From: Stephanodiscus triporus
Taxonomy: Eukaryota; Bacillariophyta; Thalassiosirophyceae; Thalassiosirales; Thalassiosiraceae
Assembly: GCA_036939755.1 (NCBI GenBank)
Contig: JALLAZ010000038.1
Coordinates: 1-28,888, forward strand
Length of the DNA stretch: 28,888 bases
Reading direction: 5' to 3'
The position numbers were made by a program, and so were the translations under genes. Numbering within the stretch: position 1 is the first letter of the stretch; every line of letters starts with the position of its first letter. Positions 18,431-28,700 of the stretch are shown one piece after another. The notes below the pieces were generated by a model. It was given only the letters and a program-made list of their open reading frames with translations. It did not search any database and was not told the DNA's origin.

Positions 18431-20107
18431 TTATGAAGTTGCATAGCTACTAGTTTGCACCGCCTCGTCATGCTCCATGGCGGTGTCATCGTGACACGCG
18501 GACGGCTTCTCGATCGGGGACACGTCCATACGAACACCCTCCGCTATAACGGTACTCCCGGGCCCCGGTTCCCCCATCGGCGCGAGACGGTCGTCCCCGT
18601 CCTCGCCGGTCGTCGCCATCTCACCGCCGTTCTCCAGGGGGTCGTCGCCCCTCGACACGACGATACACCCCCGCTCGCGCTCCTCGGCGGTCAGGGGCTG
18701 GAAGAAGCCGCGGTTCATCCTGCGATGCGCGCGACTGTTGCACGCGCGCTCTCGCGTTAGCCTTCGCTCCGCCTTTCGTAGCTCCTCCTGGGAGTAGACG
18801 GGGCAGGATTCTCCCCCCCCGACCCCCCCCTCATGTCGTACGTGGCCACATCGTCCGTCACCCCCGCCGCCGACGTTCGTCGACGTCGACGCAGGATCGT
18901 CGCGGTCCGGATCGACGTCGGAGGGTGTCGCGGCGGCGGCGACGCCGCCGCCGACCACCAAGCTCCTCAGTATCACCCTCCTCTCTTCCCCGTCCATCCT
19001 CAGCTCCTCCTTGGACCGCACCCTCCGCGGCACCCTCTCGGTCTCGTAGGCCTCGAACTCGGCGTGTACCTCGCGCTCCATCGTCCACCCCAACGACAGC
19101 GGCGGTCCGGAGGGACAGCACGGATGATCCCCGAGGATGGTGGAGTACTCCCGTATACGAACGGACGTGAAGGTGACGTGCCTACGGTGCCGATCCTCGC
19201 GACTGCGCGAGTCGCGATCGTCGGAGAGGCATCGTCGACGCGCGTCGCTGACGACAGCGTCGTCGTCGGAGAGGCAGAGACGGGCGTTATCGTCGTTAAC
19301 GGGCGGAACAGCGTTACCGTCGGGGATCGCGCCGGCCGCCGTCGGCACTACCGCCTCGACGGGGTGTGTCGAGGGTGACCACATGGGAAGCGACTGGGCC
19401 CTGCGCATCCTCATGGGCTTGTGCAGGGCCGCGGCGATGCCCGAGCGACGATGGTGCGGGGGGGGATCGCCCGGCAGTACCGCGACGGCGGCGGCGGAGG
19501 AGGCCGTCGCTTTCCCCCCCCCCGCCCGCCTGCCCCCGACGACGACGCGGGGCTCGTCGTCGTCGCTGCCGCTGCTGCTGCTGCTGCTTCCCTCGCCCGC
19601 GTTGGTCGGGACGGAGACTGCTCGGCCCTTGCGCCTGCCAAGTCGGAAGAAGCGCTTGCGCGGGAGCTGGGCGAGTGCGAGGGGATCCGCCGGGGTCGGT
19701 CGACGCTGCTCGTCGTCGCGCGACGACGTTGGCGCGTCGTCCCCCCGCCGGGGGGTGGGAGAGGCCCGCTTGTGCGCGAGGGAAGGCGCGATCGCCCCCT
19801 CCTCCTCCATCTCGTCCTCTTCGGCGCTCGACGAGGAGGACGTTGAGGACGAGCCGCCGCCGTCGGCCGCCCACGGCAGGGGGGCGGTCGCCTCCCCCCC
19901 ACCCTCCTCCCCCGGACGGTGCTCGCCGCCGTACGCGACCGTTCGGAAGTCGCTCGAGCGGGGAGCGACGACGACGCCGGGACGACTTAGGTCCGCGACG
20001 TCGGCATGGGGGGGAAGGACGTTGACCCCCACCACCACCCCGCCAAGGTTGTGGTGGCGGTGATGATGAGGATGGTGGTGGTCTTGATGACGAAAGTGAA
20101 ACTTCAT
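18431..20107 (-). CDS. VREY-motif protein, stramenopile family of unknown function
   Basis: 558-residue protein starting with an ATG and a His-rich head (about a dozen His in residues 1-20). Most of the chain is disordered-looking: Ser, Asp, Glu, Pro and Arg-rich segments with patches such as KRFFRLGRRKGRAVSV (151-166). The recognisable part is 310-342: HVTFTSVRIREY, STILGDHPCC and GPPLSLGW, followed by an acidic stretch (EREVHAEFEAYETERV) and basic RRVRSKEELRMDGEERRVIL. I recall this 'V+IREY..ILGD+P....GPPL.L.W' module as recurrent in diatom proteins without known function; that is memory, not a search. A second short basic helical block (EELRKAERRLTRERACNSRAHRRM) follows. There is no signal peptide or membrane segment. 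A regulatory or scaffold role is possible. Composition is GC-rich with trinucleotide runs like the 7-14 kb genes. Confidence 0.7.
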   Translation of the reverse strand: MKFHFRHQDHHHPHHHRHHNLGGVVVGVNVLPPHADVADLSRPGVVVAPRSSDFRTVAYGGEHRPGEEGGGEATAPLPWAADGGGSSSTSSSSSAEEDEMEEEGAIAPSLAHKRASPTPRRGDDAPTSSRDDEQRRPTPADPLALAQLPRKRFFRLGRRKGRAVSVPTNAGEGSSSSSSGSDDDEPRVVVGGRRAGGGKATASSAAAVAVLPGDPPPHHRRSGIAAALHKPMRMRRAQSLPMWSPSTHPVEAVVPTAAGAIPDGNAVPPVNDDNARLCLSDDDAVVSDARRRCLSDDRDSRSREDRHRRHVTFTSVRIREYSTILGDHPCCPSGPPLSLGWTMEREVHAEFEAYETERVPRRVRSKEELRMDGEERRVILRSLVVGGGVAAAATPSDVDPDRDDPASTSTNVGGGGDGRCGHVRHEGGVGGGESCPVYSQEELRKAERRLTRERACNSRAHRRMNRGFFQPLTAEERERGCIVVSRGDDPLENGGEMATTGEDGDDRLAPMGEPGPGSTVIAEGVRMDVSPIEKPSACHDDTAMEHDEAVQTSSYATS

Positions 20108-20713
20108 TTTTTATATTGCCCGGACTCTCTTGTGAATGACGTTGGCCACGAACTGTCGGGCGTGCGTGATCTTAATATTTGGTGATGGCGTTGTATGGGA
20201 ACCCGATCGAGGCTATTGCCTCCTCGCGACCCGTTTCGTTTTATGCCGACCCTCGATGTTCATAGGAGGCAAGAGAGCGGAGTGGGAGGGAAGGGGGGGT
20301 GTCGAACCAGCCTGCGGGGTGTCTACTGGGCTTTCTTGGCTCAATCAATTTCGAGCACAAGACTTTAATCGAATCCAGCAGAAAATGTCGGAGCTCTTGA
20401 ACTTGATGGGGAATAAAATTTTGGTAGATGGGGCAAAATTGACGGGCGTTGCGAGTCTGTGCGTTGGGTCGGGACAGCCACTATCAGGGACGAAAAGAGC
20501 TCTCGCCCTATTCCGCTAATCCCAGCATGGTCATGATTGGGAGTTAGAGTTGTTGAATTCGGGAACCGGGCTGATTTTATGTTGCGGTCTCTCGCCTCTT
20601 GTAACGCGACGGCCGCTTCGCGTTGAGGAATCGGCGGTTTTTTGGAGTGGCCCTGAGTTTGTTACGCTACAGTTTCGAGCTCATTTGTCCTCTTTTAATG
20701 GCATCATTAATCA
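20108..20713. other. Region upstream of the VREY-motif gene
   Basis: The 606-nt stretch contains the promoter of the minus-strand VREY-motif gene. A plus-strand ATG frame of 127 codons (20136-20519) starts only 28 nt from the divergent start codon and has no recognisable motif or domain, so it is not called. The rest is unremarkable, turning AT-rich after 20690. Confidence 0.35.
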
Positions 20714-21034
20714 TTAACTCTTGATATCTTTTATTTTCTTATACACACTCTGAAATTTTTCATGAGATACAAAAGACGTCAAATGACCTGAAAATAGTAC
20801 TCTAGAGTACTACTTACTCCTAGTTTTCCACGACTGATCCATAGAGTCGACGACAGATGAACGAATTCCTTTGTCAAGAGAGAGGAAAAGCTGTTCGTTC
20901 AACATAACAAAACACATCATCGCGGTGTCCGGAAGATTCATGGGCGTTGAAATTTCAAACTTGTCCCATCGCGTTAATCCTCCAGAAGCCTCCAGAGGAG
21001 TCTTCTCTGGAACAGCATCATCTTCTGGCGGCAT
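20714..21034 (-). CDS. Small hypothetical gene, possibly spliced or interrupted
   Basis: An ATG at 21034 opens a frame with protein-like content (LTRWDKFEISTPMNLPDTAM, MMCFVMLNEQLFLSLDKGI). It stops at TAG 74 codons later (20810). Ten bases before the stop is a perfect GTAAGT, and 30 nt from it a TTTTCAG. Removing 20788-20817 keeps the frame and adds 24 residues ending VYKKIKDIKS (stop at 20714), giving 96 residues. The removed piece is a multiple of three and is mostly an 18-bp palindrome. Thirty nucleotides is far below the other introns here (65-188), so real splicing is doubtful. A 68-nt intron to a second CAG (ending 20750) would end the protein soon after. It may instead be a 74-residue protein or a gene remnant with an insertion. 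Family not recognised. Confidence 0.35.
20795..20812. repeat. Perfect 18-bp palindrome
   Basis: The sequence tagtactctagagtacta is its own reverse complement. It sits between a GTAAG and a TTTTCAG on the minus strand and introduces the stop codon of the small gene. Confidence 0.85.
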
Positions 21035-21580
21035 TTCAGAGATTCGCTTTCTTTTTTTTGAAGAGAGAGATTTTTTTTATGAGGGGAATTTCTTTTGGGT
21101 TCCTCCAAATAATAAAATATTTAAGTAGCGAGCGAAGGTGTGTAAAAATATATTAGGAATATCTATTGTAAGTACGATTTTAGAGTATCTCTAGAGGAGA
21201 TCTGTCGGTCCCCAAATTGGATGCAACTCCGTTTCTCCATACGGGGAGTCCCCAAATGGTAATTTTTTTGCGTCCCTCCCCGTTTCCATACGGGGATCCC
21301 CCATATCATGGTAACGGGCAATTTTGATGGGCTCTTCAGAGCCCTTCAGTCACGCACAAGCTGGCCTTATGGTTTTGGAGGAGTTCGTAGACGTACTCTC
21401 TCTCTTAATTTTCAGAGCGTGGATAGCCTCGGACTCCCAGTCTGCATGCATGCGTCCCTGGTTCCTTGGGGATCATTCTCTTCCGTCCGCACCCTGCAAG
21501 GATTCCTGGCATCAGCCATAATATTGACGGAGACTTGAAGGCGAAAACGTTTCTTTGTCGCACCGAGAAGTGAGGAGGCC
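21035..21580. other. Intergenic region with short repeats upstream of the OTU gene
   Basis: This 546-nt gap separates two divergent genes. It contains a compact repeat block at 21208-21296 and a small hairpin at 21329-21344 (gggctc, loop ttca, gagccc). The 76-codon frame at 21308-21538 shows no protein-like pattern and is not called. Confidence 0.4.
21208..21296. repeat. Interleaved direct repeats with hairpins
   Basis: Two motifs occur twice each: gtccccaaat(t)gg at 21208-21220 and 21248-21259, and ccgttt(ct)ccatacgggga at 21229-21246 and 21280-21296. The second copy of the latter also forms a 7-bp stem, tccccgt with acgggga. The block may be a duplicated regulatory element or the end of a decayed transposon. 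Confidence 0.65.
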
Positions 21581-22705
21581 ATGAGACTTAGATTGACCGC
21601 GGGTTGTTCGTCCTACGCCATTATCTACCCATCGACGCTCTCTAGTAAACAACACATTGCTTGCATCGACGGGAATCCTTGCGAATATGGAAGGAAAGAT
21701 TGTAGAAGCATATGTCTAGCCGGCCCGTCGCTACCGAGATTCGTTGGGGTATTTCGCAGGCGAAATCTTCCGAGGAGCAAGTCGCCAAATCCAATACCGG
21801 ATGACGCAAGAGATCTAGGTTTGCAAAGCTTGATATTTTTTATTTGGCGAATAGTCCTCGAATCTTCCTTCATTGCATCTGCTTTCGCCTTGGCGTCAGC
21901 CGTTTTCTTTGCGAAAGTCGAGAGTAAATTTGTCATCGCCAACGTAATTCGGTGGATGGCCGTATCGTTGTCGCTGAAAATGTGCATCCTCCAGTCGCGC
22001 ATGACATTGATGACATCGTTGACGAAAGATGATTGGTTTTGTTCGGGATCCTATCGTGCACTGTTAGGTAATGATGCCAACATCGATTGTGACTCTTCCA
22101 TACCAGTAAGAATACGGCAAGTTATCGGGGATGGTTCCTGTCTCTTCCAAGCTATTGCTTCCGGGGTTTTATTTGACAAAACGACACCAAAGTTCAACGC
22201 TAAAAAAGAGCATGATGAGGATAACAGTTTTGCTCATCCATCCACCTCCGAGGTGATTCGATATTCATTGGCACTGCGGGCTCTAGCAGTGGAGACGCTT
22301 AAAGATGGCATTGCAAATAATACTTCAATGGTACTACAGCATGGCGAAACAACTTCCGTATTATCGCTAGTCAGCAAGGCTGCAATAGAGTATGGCATGA
22401 CATCTAATGAATATTTGTCAGAAATGCAGCAAGAAAACGTGTGGGGGGGAGGCCCGGAAATTGTTGCCCTTGCCAATTGTTTGATGAGAAGGATTGTGTT
22501 GCTTGAAACATCACATTACTTTTCAGATGAAAATGTAATCTATCTGAAAGAAATTGCGCGGTTCGGATCACATACAACATCGAACCCCATTTACATTTTG
22601 TCAGCAAACCAAAGATTCCCCATGGAGAATAAAAAGTCGAAAAACAATCATTTCTTGGCGGTGTTCCCATCACGACCACTTGATGGGCTGGGGAGTCGAG
22701 ACTAG
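21581..22705 (+). CDS. OTU-domain cysteine protease (deubiquitinase)
   Basis: Predicted 374-residue protein whose C-terminal half (about 175-365) is an OTU domain, a fold that removes ubiquitin from substrates. The catalytic block is RQVIGDGSCLFQAIASG (179-195), with D184 and nucleophile C187. The middle contains NEYLSEMQQENVWGGGPEIV and ALANCLMRRIVLLE, typical of OTU enzymes. The catalytic His is H357 in NNHFLAVF, so the active site is complete. Residues 81-135 are hydrophobic (SLIFFIWRIVLESSFIASAF and on) and could be one or two membrane segments. This N-terminal third is less convincing because a 125-codon frame lies antisense to it (21625-22002), and starts at M126 or M134 would still give the whole domain. 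The 3' end converges on ECM29 with 37 nt between stop codons. Its neighbour acts on proteasomes, but this may be coincidence. Confidence 0.83.
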   Translation: MRLRLTAGCSSYAIIYPSTLSSKQHIACIDGNPCEYGRKDCRSICLAGPSLPRFVGVFRRRNLPRSKSPNPIPDDARDLGLQSLIFFIWRIVLESSFIASAFALASAVFFAKVESKFVIANVIRWMAVSLSLKMCILQSRMTLMTSLTKDDWFCSGSYRALLGNDANIDCDSSIPVRIRQVIGDGSCLFQAIASGVLFDKTTPKFNAKKEHDEDNSFAHPSTSEVIRYSLALRALAVETLKDGIANNTSMVLQHGETTSVLSLVSKAAIEYGMTSNEYLSEMQQENVWGGGPEIVALANCLMRRIVLLETSHYFSDENVIYLKEIARFGSHTTSNPIYILSANQRFPMENKKSKNNHFLAVFPSRPLDGLGSRD

Positions 22706-22742
22706 CAGAAATGCATGCTCCTTCTCAAAAAGAACTATAAAC

Positions 22743-25700
22743 TTAAGGCCACCATGCCATTGTTTGAGTTATCTTGCTTGCTGTAGCAGTAACTTGAGAC
22801 TCACTATCAGCTAAGCTTTTGCGAGCAATGTTGTAAATCACTTCTTTGTATGGGACTAATAGATCCATGACCAAAGTGAGAGCGTGCGTTAATAAGTAAC
22901 GCTAAAAATGACACTAGAGAAGGCATGCTACCACTTACGAATTGCTTCCATGATGAGCTGCTTTTCTGAGTTGGTGGAACTCATTTTTTGTTCGCCGACT
23001 CGGCTTACAAGGGAAAGTAGAAGTTCAAGACCTGCTAGCCTACAGCAGTAAAAAAAATCTTAGAATGACAGCAACCGAAGCTTTGAATAAAAAGGATCAG
23101 TGGTTACTTACCGAACCTTCGAGAATTTTTTATCCTTAAGCGTTTGGTTTGAGCACTCTAGGATGAATTTCATGGAATCGGTCCTTCTCAGTATTTCTGA
23201 TGGCATGTTAGCAACTAAGCTTGATGCGGCTAGCGCTGACATCTGTCGCACTAAGTAGCAAATCAATGGCAATTGATCAGATGATGAGACATACCATGAC
23301 TAGGTGTGCTGTGCATTATGTTGGCAATGACAGAACTTACCGGTCCATGCTGGCTGTTTGGTAGTGGACACAGCAAAGAATTGCAGCAGTCCAACTGGAT
23401 CAGCGTATGATCCCTGGCTCGCATCAGTCCCGATGCCATTGTACATGGCTGCCGCAAGACTTTCAAGTGCTCTTGCGATCAAAACAGGTGCATTGTTTGC
23501 TTGGATTTCTGATATGAAAGAAAAAAGTTTTGGTCCGACAATATTATAAATGAAGCGTTGATGATCAACTGTATCTTGAAATGACAATGAATCCTTCAAT
23601 GGTTCCACAGATTTCAACAGCGCTGTTAGGCCACTCAGTGCAGAAACTCTGTATGACAAGGCACTCTCTGTGGCATTATTTGATGTAACTTGCAGAGCTT
23701 GATCAAGAAGCACTCTGCAAAAACCGCTGAAGATAACTGGTTGTGCTGACCTTTTTTCGGCAATGGTTTCGACAATTTGTTCATCATAACATGCATCATT
23801 ATCTTCCTTCAAGTCCAGCATAGTATCATCCTCAGAATTTATTACATCAGTTTTAACAACGGTGTCGATAGTATCATCACCACCCACTTCTTCATCCACA
23901 TCATCACCTTTCTCATCTGAACACTCAAACCAGGCATCTCCATCAAACAAATCACCCTGGCGGTCCTTCCTTAGAAGCAGTGGCCAAATAGAATTGTGGG
24001 ATCCTTCGATGGGTGCTGTAGCCAACCATTTCGCTGCAATTGATGTTCCCGCTTTGACGACATCACTTTTTCCGTCCCATATTCGATTGCGTGAGATAAT
24101 TTTCACGCACTCTGACAAAACGTCACTGCTTGCCCTAGCACGCTTTCTCAGACGATCAAAATCTGGTCCAGAAGAAGATGAGTCGTCACTAGTCGACCTG
24201 GGAATTGGAGCCAATATACCTGATTCTGCCAGATCGATTAACACGGCACACCCTGCCTTTCGGTTAGCCCAAGATGTGCTCTGCAAATATGACAAGGTGG
24301 CCCTGGAAATATAAGGAAGCAGTTTCTCCTGAAGTAACACTCCAAATACGCCATCGTGTTCAGAGGTGATAGCTGCGCCGCCTTCATCCCAAACGTCTTT
24401 CCACAATGATGAAACCGTTGCGTCCTTATCATGTTTACCCAGAAATGATACAGGCAAAACTTTTCTAACCCAAACATCCTTGGGTCCGCCATCTGCCATA
24501 TGATTTGACGCTCTAACAGCAATCGCCCGTATGGTTGCAGCTGCCGCCTTGCGAATCGAAGGATCACTGTTGCTTCCGGTTGATTCACAGTATCGTTCGC
24601 ATGCCTTTAGTGCCAGACTTCTCACTGCAGGTCCTGGAGCCAATGTGGCCAATGAGCCAAGTGCATGCGTCATCTTATCCTTGGCAGTGATTCCTCGTTC
24701 GAGTTCTGATGCAAAATAAATGGCTCGCAAAAGCCGAACCGTCGGATTCGACATTGTCGAGCCAGGAAAGGAAAAGGCCGCAGGGCAATTACCGCACAAG
24801 CTGTTTACAGCATCGGCTGTGGCAGCACGTGTAGCAAAACCTGCCCCTTTTCTTAAGCACGAATCAAGCACTGGTATCAATTTCTTTTGAGCTTCTAAAT
24901 CTACAAACTTGACCATTTCCAGGCATTTGTGAAGCGCCTGGGCAATTGGACCACTCAACGCAAGATTAATCCTAAGCCTTTCTAATTGATCATAGGATGT
25001 TCCTTGAGAGTTTGCATCATTGCCTGCCGCCCGCACCTGAAGATAATTTAGAGCGGCTGGCTCAAGGCCAGACATGGCCATCAATAAAGAGCCGATCAGC
25101 TCTGCCAGCACAGGTTGCAGGGTAGACGGAGCTGCGATGTCGACGATCCCTAAGAGGCAAGAGACACAAATCCCAGTAGCCTCTGCACAGGACTGGGTCA
25201 ATCCATACTTCACCAACCATCCCAGGGAAACAGTTGCTGCACATTCGGCTGAAATTTGACTTTGCTTTTCGCGTTCTTTGCGTTGTGCATTGCTTAGATA
25301 GATATCGATCTCTTGCGAATCAGTCGCTTTGGGATCACACAACCTGATTGTTAATGCGCGCAGGCCCCGGCCCAGTGCGTCCCCTCGCTCTCGTACAGCG
25401 GTCCGGACGTCATCAAGCCTGCAATAATTGAATGATTAGTTCGATCGTGGGAATAATTTTTGAAGAACAAAAGGTACACTCACGATCTCATTGTGATCCT
25501 CCACAGTCGAAGTAGACGAGTGGATGCAGTTGCCTTCGACGCGATTCCCTCATCGTCTAATTCTATTCCTCCCCCACCAAGCTCCTGCCAGCTTCGCCCA
25601 ACAATGACATCGGCTAGTGCCCCGCACGCCCCCACCCTAGCACGCCACAACTTAGAACCAGCATCTTGGATGAGAATATCAATAGTTGACAACAAATGTT

Positions 25701-28700
25701 GAGTCACAAGAGCGCGACTCTCACTGCCGCCACCAGTTAAGGCAAGCCATAAACTATTCATCTGGTCCCTTGTCTGTTTGTTTGGATCATTACACGCCCG
25801 GAGGAGCTTCGGAATAAGCTTCCCTAAATGAGACCGCAGCGATAAACGAATTTCCTCCACGCTTGCAGCCTCTGCTTTGCCAAGCAAAGCTTTGGCACTG
25901 TAACGATCTCGCATATCAGACAGAAGCCACACGGGATGATTTGTCGAGAGTATCATTAAAGAGTAAAGCAAATCAACCTGGCCTAGACTCAATGCAGCGC
26001 TCGCCATTTCCCTGTATGCTCCGAGTGTTGCCTCAGACATTCCAGCAGCCCCACCAACTTCTAGGGTATCTTGGCCGTTGGCATCGTTGTTGCCCTCGGA
26101 TTCGTGTCGCCGCTGAGATGCTTGTGTTTCTGACTCTTGCATTAGTGATCCGCCATAGTTGGTAGTTTGACCGAACGCTTTCAGTAAGGAATCATTCAAG
26201 AAATCAGTTTGACTTTGTTCGTTGACTTTTATTGAAGACTTCATTACTGCAGCCAGACCACGGCAAGCAGATAGCCCCTTGCAACAACTTTCCCTTGAAA
26301 GATGTTTGCTTTTTGGGTCTGCAAGTAGCTTGATGAATGTCTCTTGAAACAAAGAGAGATACTTCCCCACCTCTTGAACAAATGCCCTCTGAATGTAGGA
26401 CGAGTCGATGTTTGCCATCCGCGATGCATGGCCTACCAACGCAAGTGCACATGACGCACATGAGTTCCTTTTGATGGGATTTGTGCTAATTGCCTCTCTT
26501 CGAAATAAGGTATAGAGAACATGTTGATGCGGAGGGAGTCCGAATGCGTAGGCTTCGTCATATGTCCCTTCTTTTAATTCAGATACACCAGAGCTCCACT
26601 CTCCTCCTCCTAATGCATCCGAGTATTTTACGAGAGCTTCGCCCACCCTAATGGACAATTCTTCATCTTTTGATCCCAATATTCCGAATAACGCCTCAGT
26701 GCATTGAAGACGTGCCGGACCAAGGTCGATCACACTGTTCTCTTTTTCATTTGAGGTTGTAAACCCAGCACCGGACGTAGATGCCGCAAGGAGTAAACCA
26801 GCTGCTTGAACGAGGTCAGAGACCCGTGTAGGATCTGCGTGATCGATTGAAGAATATTTCTTCAAGGCAACGTTCATCGAGTCAATTGCGACCGCCATGG
26901 CATCAAACAATCGACGATTCAAAGTCGGTGCATCTCTATCATTGTAAGAAAACGAAATCATCACGCCTTTTGAGCATGAGTTTGCGATAGCTACATCCGA
27001 GTGCCCGACTCCTTTTCCAAGCAGCGAAACGATGCTGCAGCAATGCTCCCAACAATCAGAAGTAATTGGACATTCTTTGTCATTTCTTTCCTCAGCCATC
27101 GCAAGACGAAACGCACGGACGCAGTATGAACCTAAGAAAGCAGACCCGAGCACTTCTCCTAAAACAAAGCTACTCTCTAACATGGTTTTGAGTTTGTCGC
27201 GGCAGCTTTTGGCAGCACTTGCCAGCCCACTCCGCTCGATCCATTTAGAGATCGAAAGGGAATCGGTCGAAGGATAGTCGTTCCATAGTGAATGATCCTC
27301 AAACAGGTGACCTATCGATTCTGCAAGGTGTCGCTGCAAAGCCGGCGAAAAAATTACAAAAAAGCACGAGTCATAGACAAATGCGAGAAAAAGTTAATAC
27401 TCACCCGTGATTTTGAAGAATTTGATGTAAGTGCCTGCTTCGCAATATCGCTGTAACTCAGTCGTCCATCGGATACCCCATCCCGTCCGGCTACAACTAA
27501 TCTAGCATCCTTTGAGGTCGATGTACAACTTGCTAAAGCGATTGCGCATTCATCAATTAGATCGGTTTCATCTCTCGATAGCGTGCGGCCCTTGTAAGAT
27601 GCCAACGTTCCGAGGATGACAACCACGAATTTTTTAAGTGCCAATCCATAATCTTTGTCTGCGTAAAAGTTCACTTCGCTGAACAGCGACTCCAGTAGGA
27701 ATCTGAGTGTGACTGCTTTGGCACTGACGGGAAAATCCGAATACTTCGGCCAATTATTCATCGTCGATTGAGATCCTACTATGACGCCCATCAGCACGCT
27801 AAATGCCACCCGAACCGTCGCATCGCCTCCATCTTTTTCGGCCCCCGGCAAGTTCTGATTTAGATTCAAGATATTGTCCTCGCCCATCGATTTATCGACC
27901 CCAAGAGCCTGTTTGGCAATCGCTGACACGGTCACGTCGTCATCTCCAGACATGAAGCACAACAGGTGGAATGCACTCGAGTCGTCCAGGCGGAGAAGAA
28001 GCTCGCTCGACCATCTGGCCGCGGCGAGACGAGAAGATTTTGGTTGATTCCTCCGAGCCGCTTTCCAGAGCAAAAGTAGGAGCGCCTTGGTAAAGCTATC
28101 CGTGCTGACGTCATGTTTCGACTTGTCATTCTCTCGGACGGACGCCGAATTACTCGCCCAAGGATTGTCGCCAGCGAGTGATGCGGATTCCCGCTCCAAC
28201 GCAAGGGCCCTCTCCTTTTCAGCGAGGAGTTTAACGACCCGAACCTTCGCGCTGAGCAACGCGTCCAATGCCGAAGTGGCGCGAGGACGGAGCATTTCCA
28301 CCTCATTTGATGAGCATCCGAAGAGCAGCGCGGCCGTCGACGTCGCTGTCAATGGGGAGGAAGACCCAGGACCGGCAGGAGGTTCGTTGGAATCGCCACA
28401 ATCGAATAGTGCATACCTATCGTCAAGCGCAAAAAGCGACCTTGACAAGGAGCACACGACGCCGTAGCACTTGTCGCGAATGTCGGCCTGTATGTCAGAT
28501 GCTCTGGTGCCATCGCTCGCCAACGACACGGATTCGCCGGTCGACGTGGGGGCGAGGACGGCGCAGGCCTGTTTCAAGGATCGCGCGAGAAGTCCCCGAA
28601 GGCGCTCCAGCGACGCGGGGACGTTTGAGCCTGATCGGATCCGGGCGTCGTAAAAGAGCGAAAGACGCACGCAAAGGGAGTTGAGCAGGGAGGCGGCCGA

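Noticed and set aside
19137..20063. 308-codon plus-strand frame opposite the VREY-motif gene
   Set aside because: Low-complexity shadow of a GC-rich gene; the minus strand carries the recognisable motif and an ATG start.
20136..20519. 127-codon plus-strand ATG frame
   Set aside because: No motif or signal peptide, and it begins 28 nt from a divergent start codon; chance is more likely.
21308..21538. 76-codon frame downstream of the short repeats
   Set aside because: Overlapping frames of similar quality exist in the same place, and none resembles a protein.
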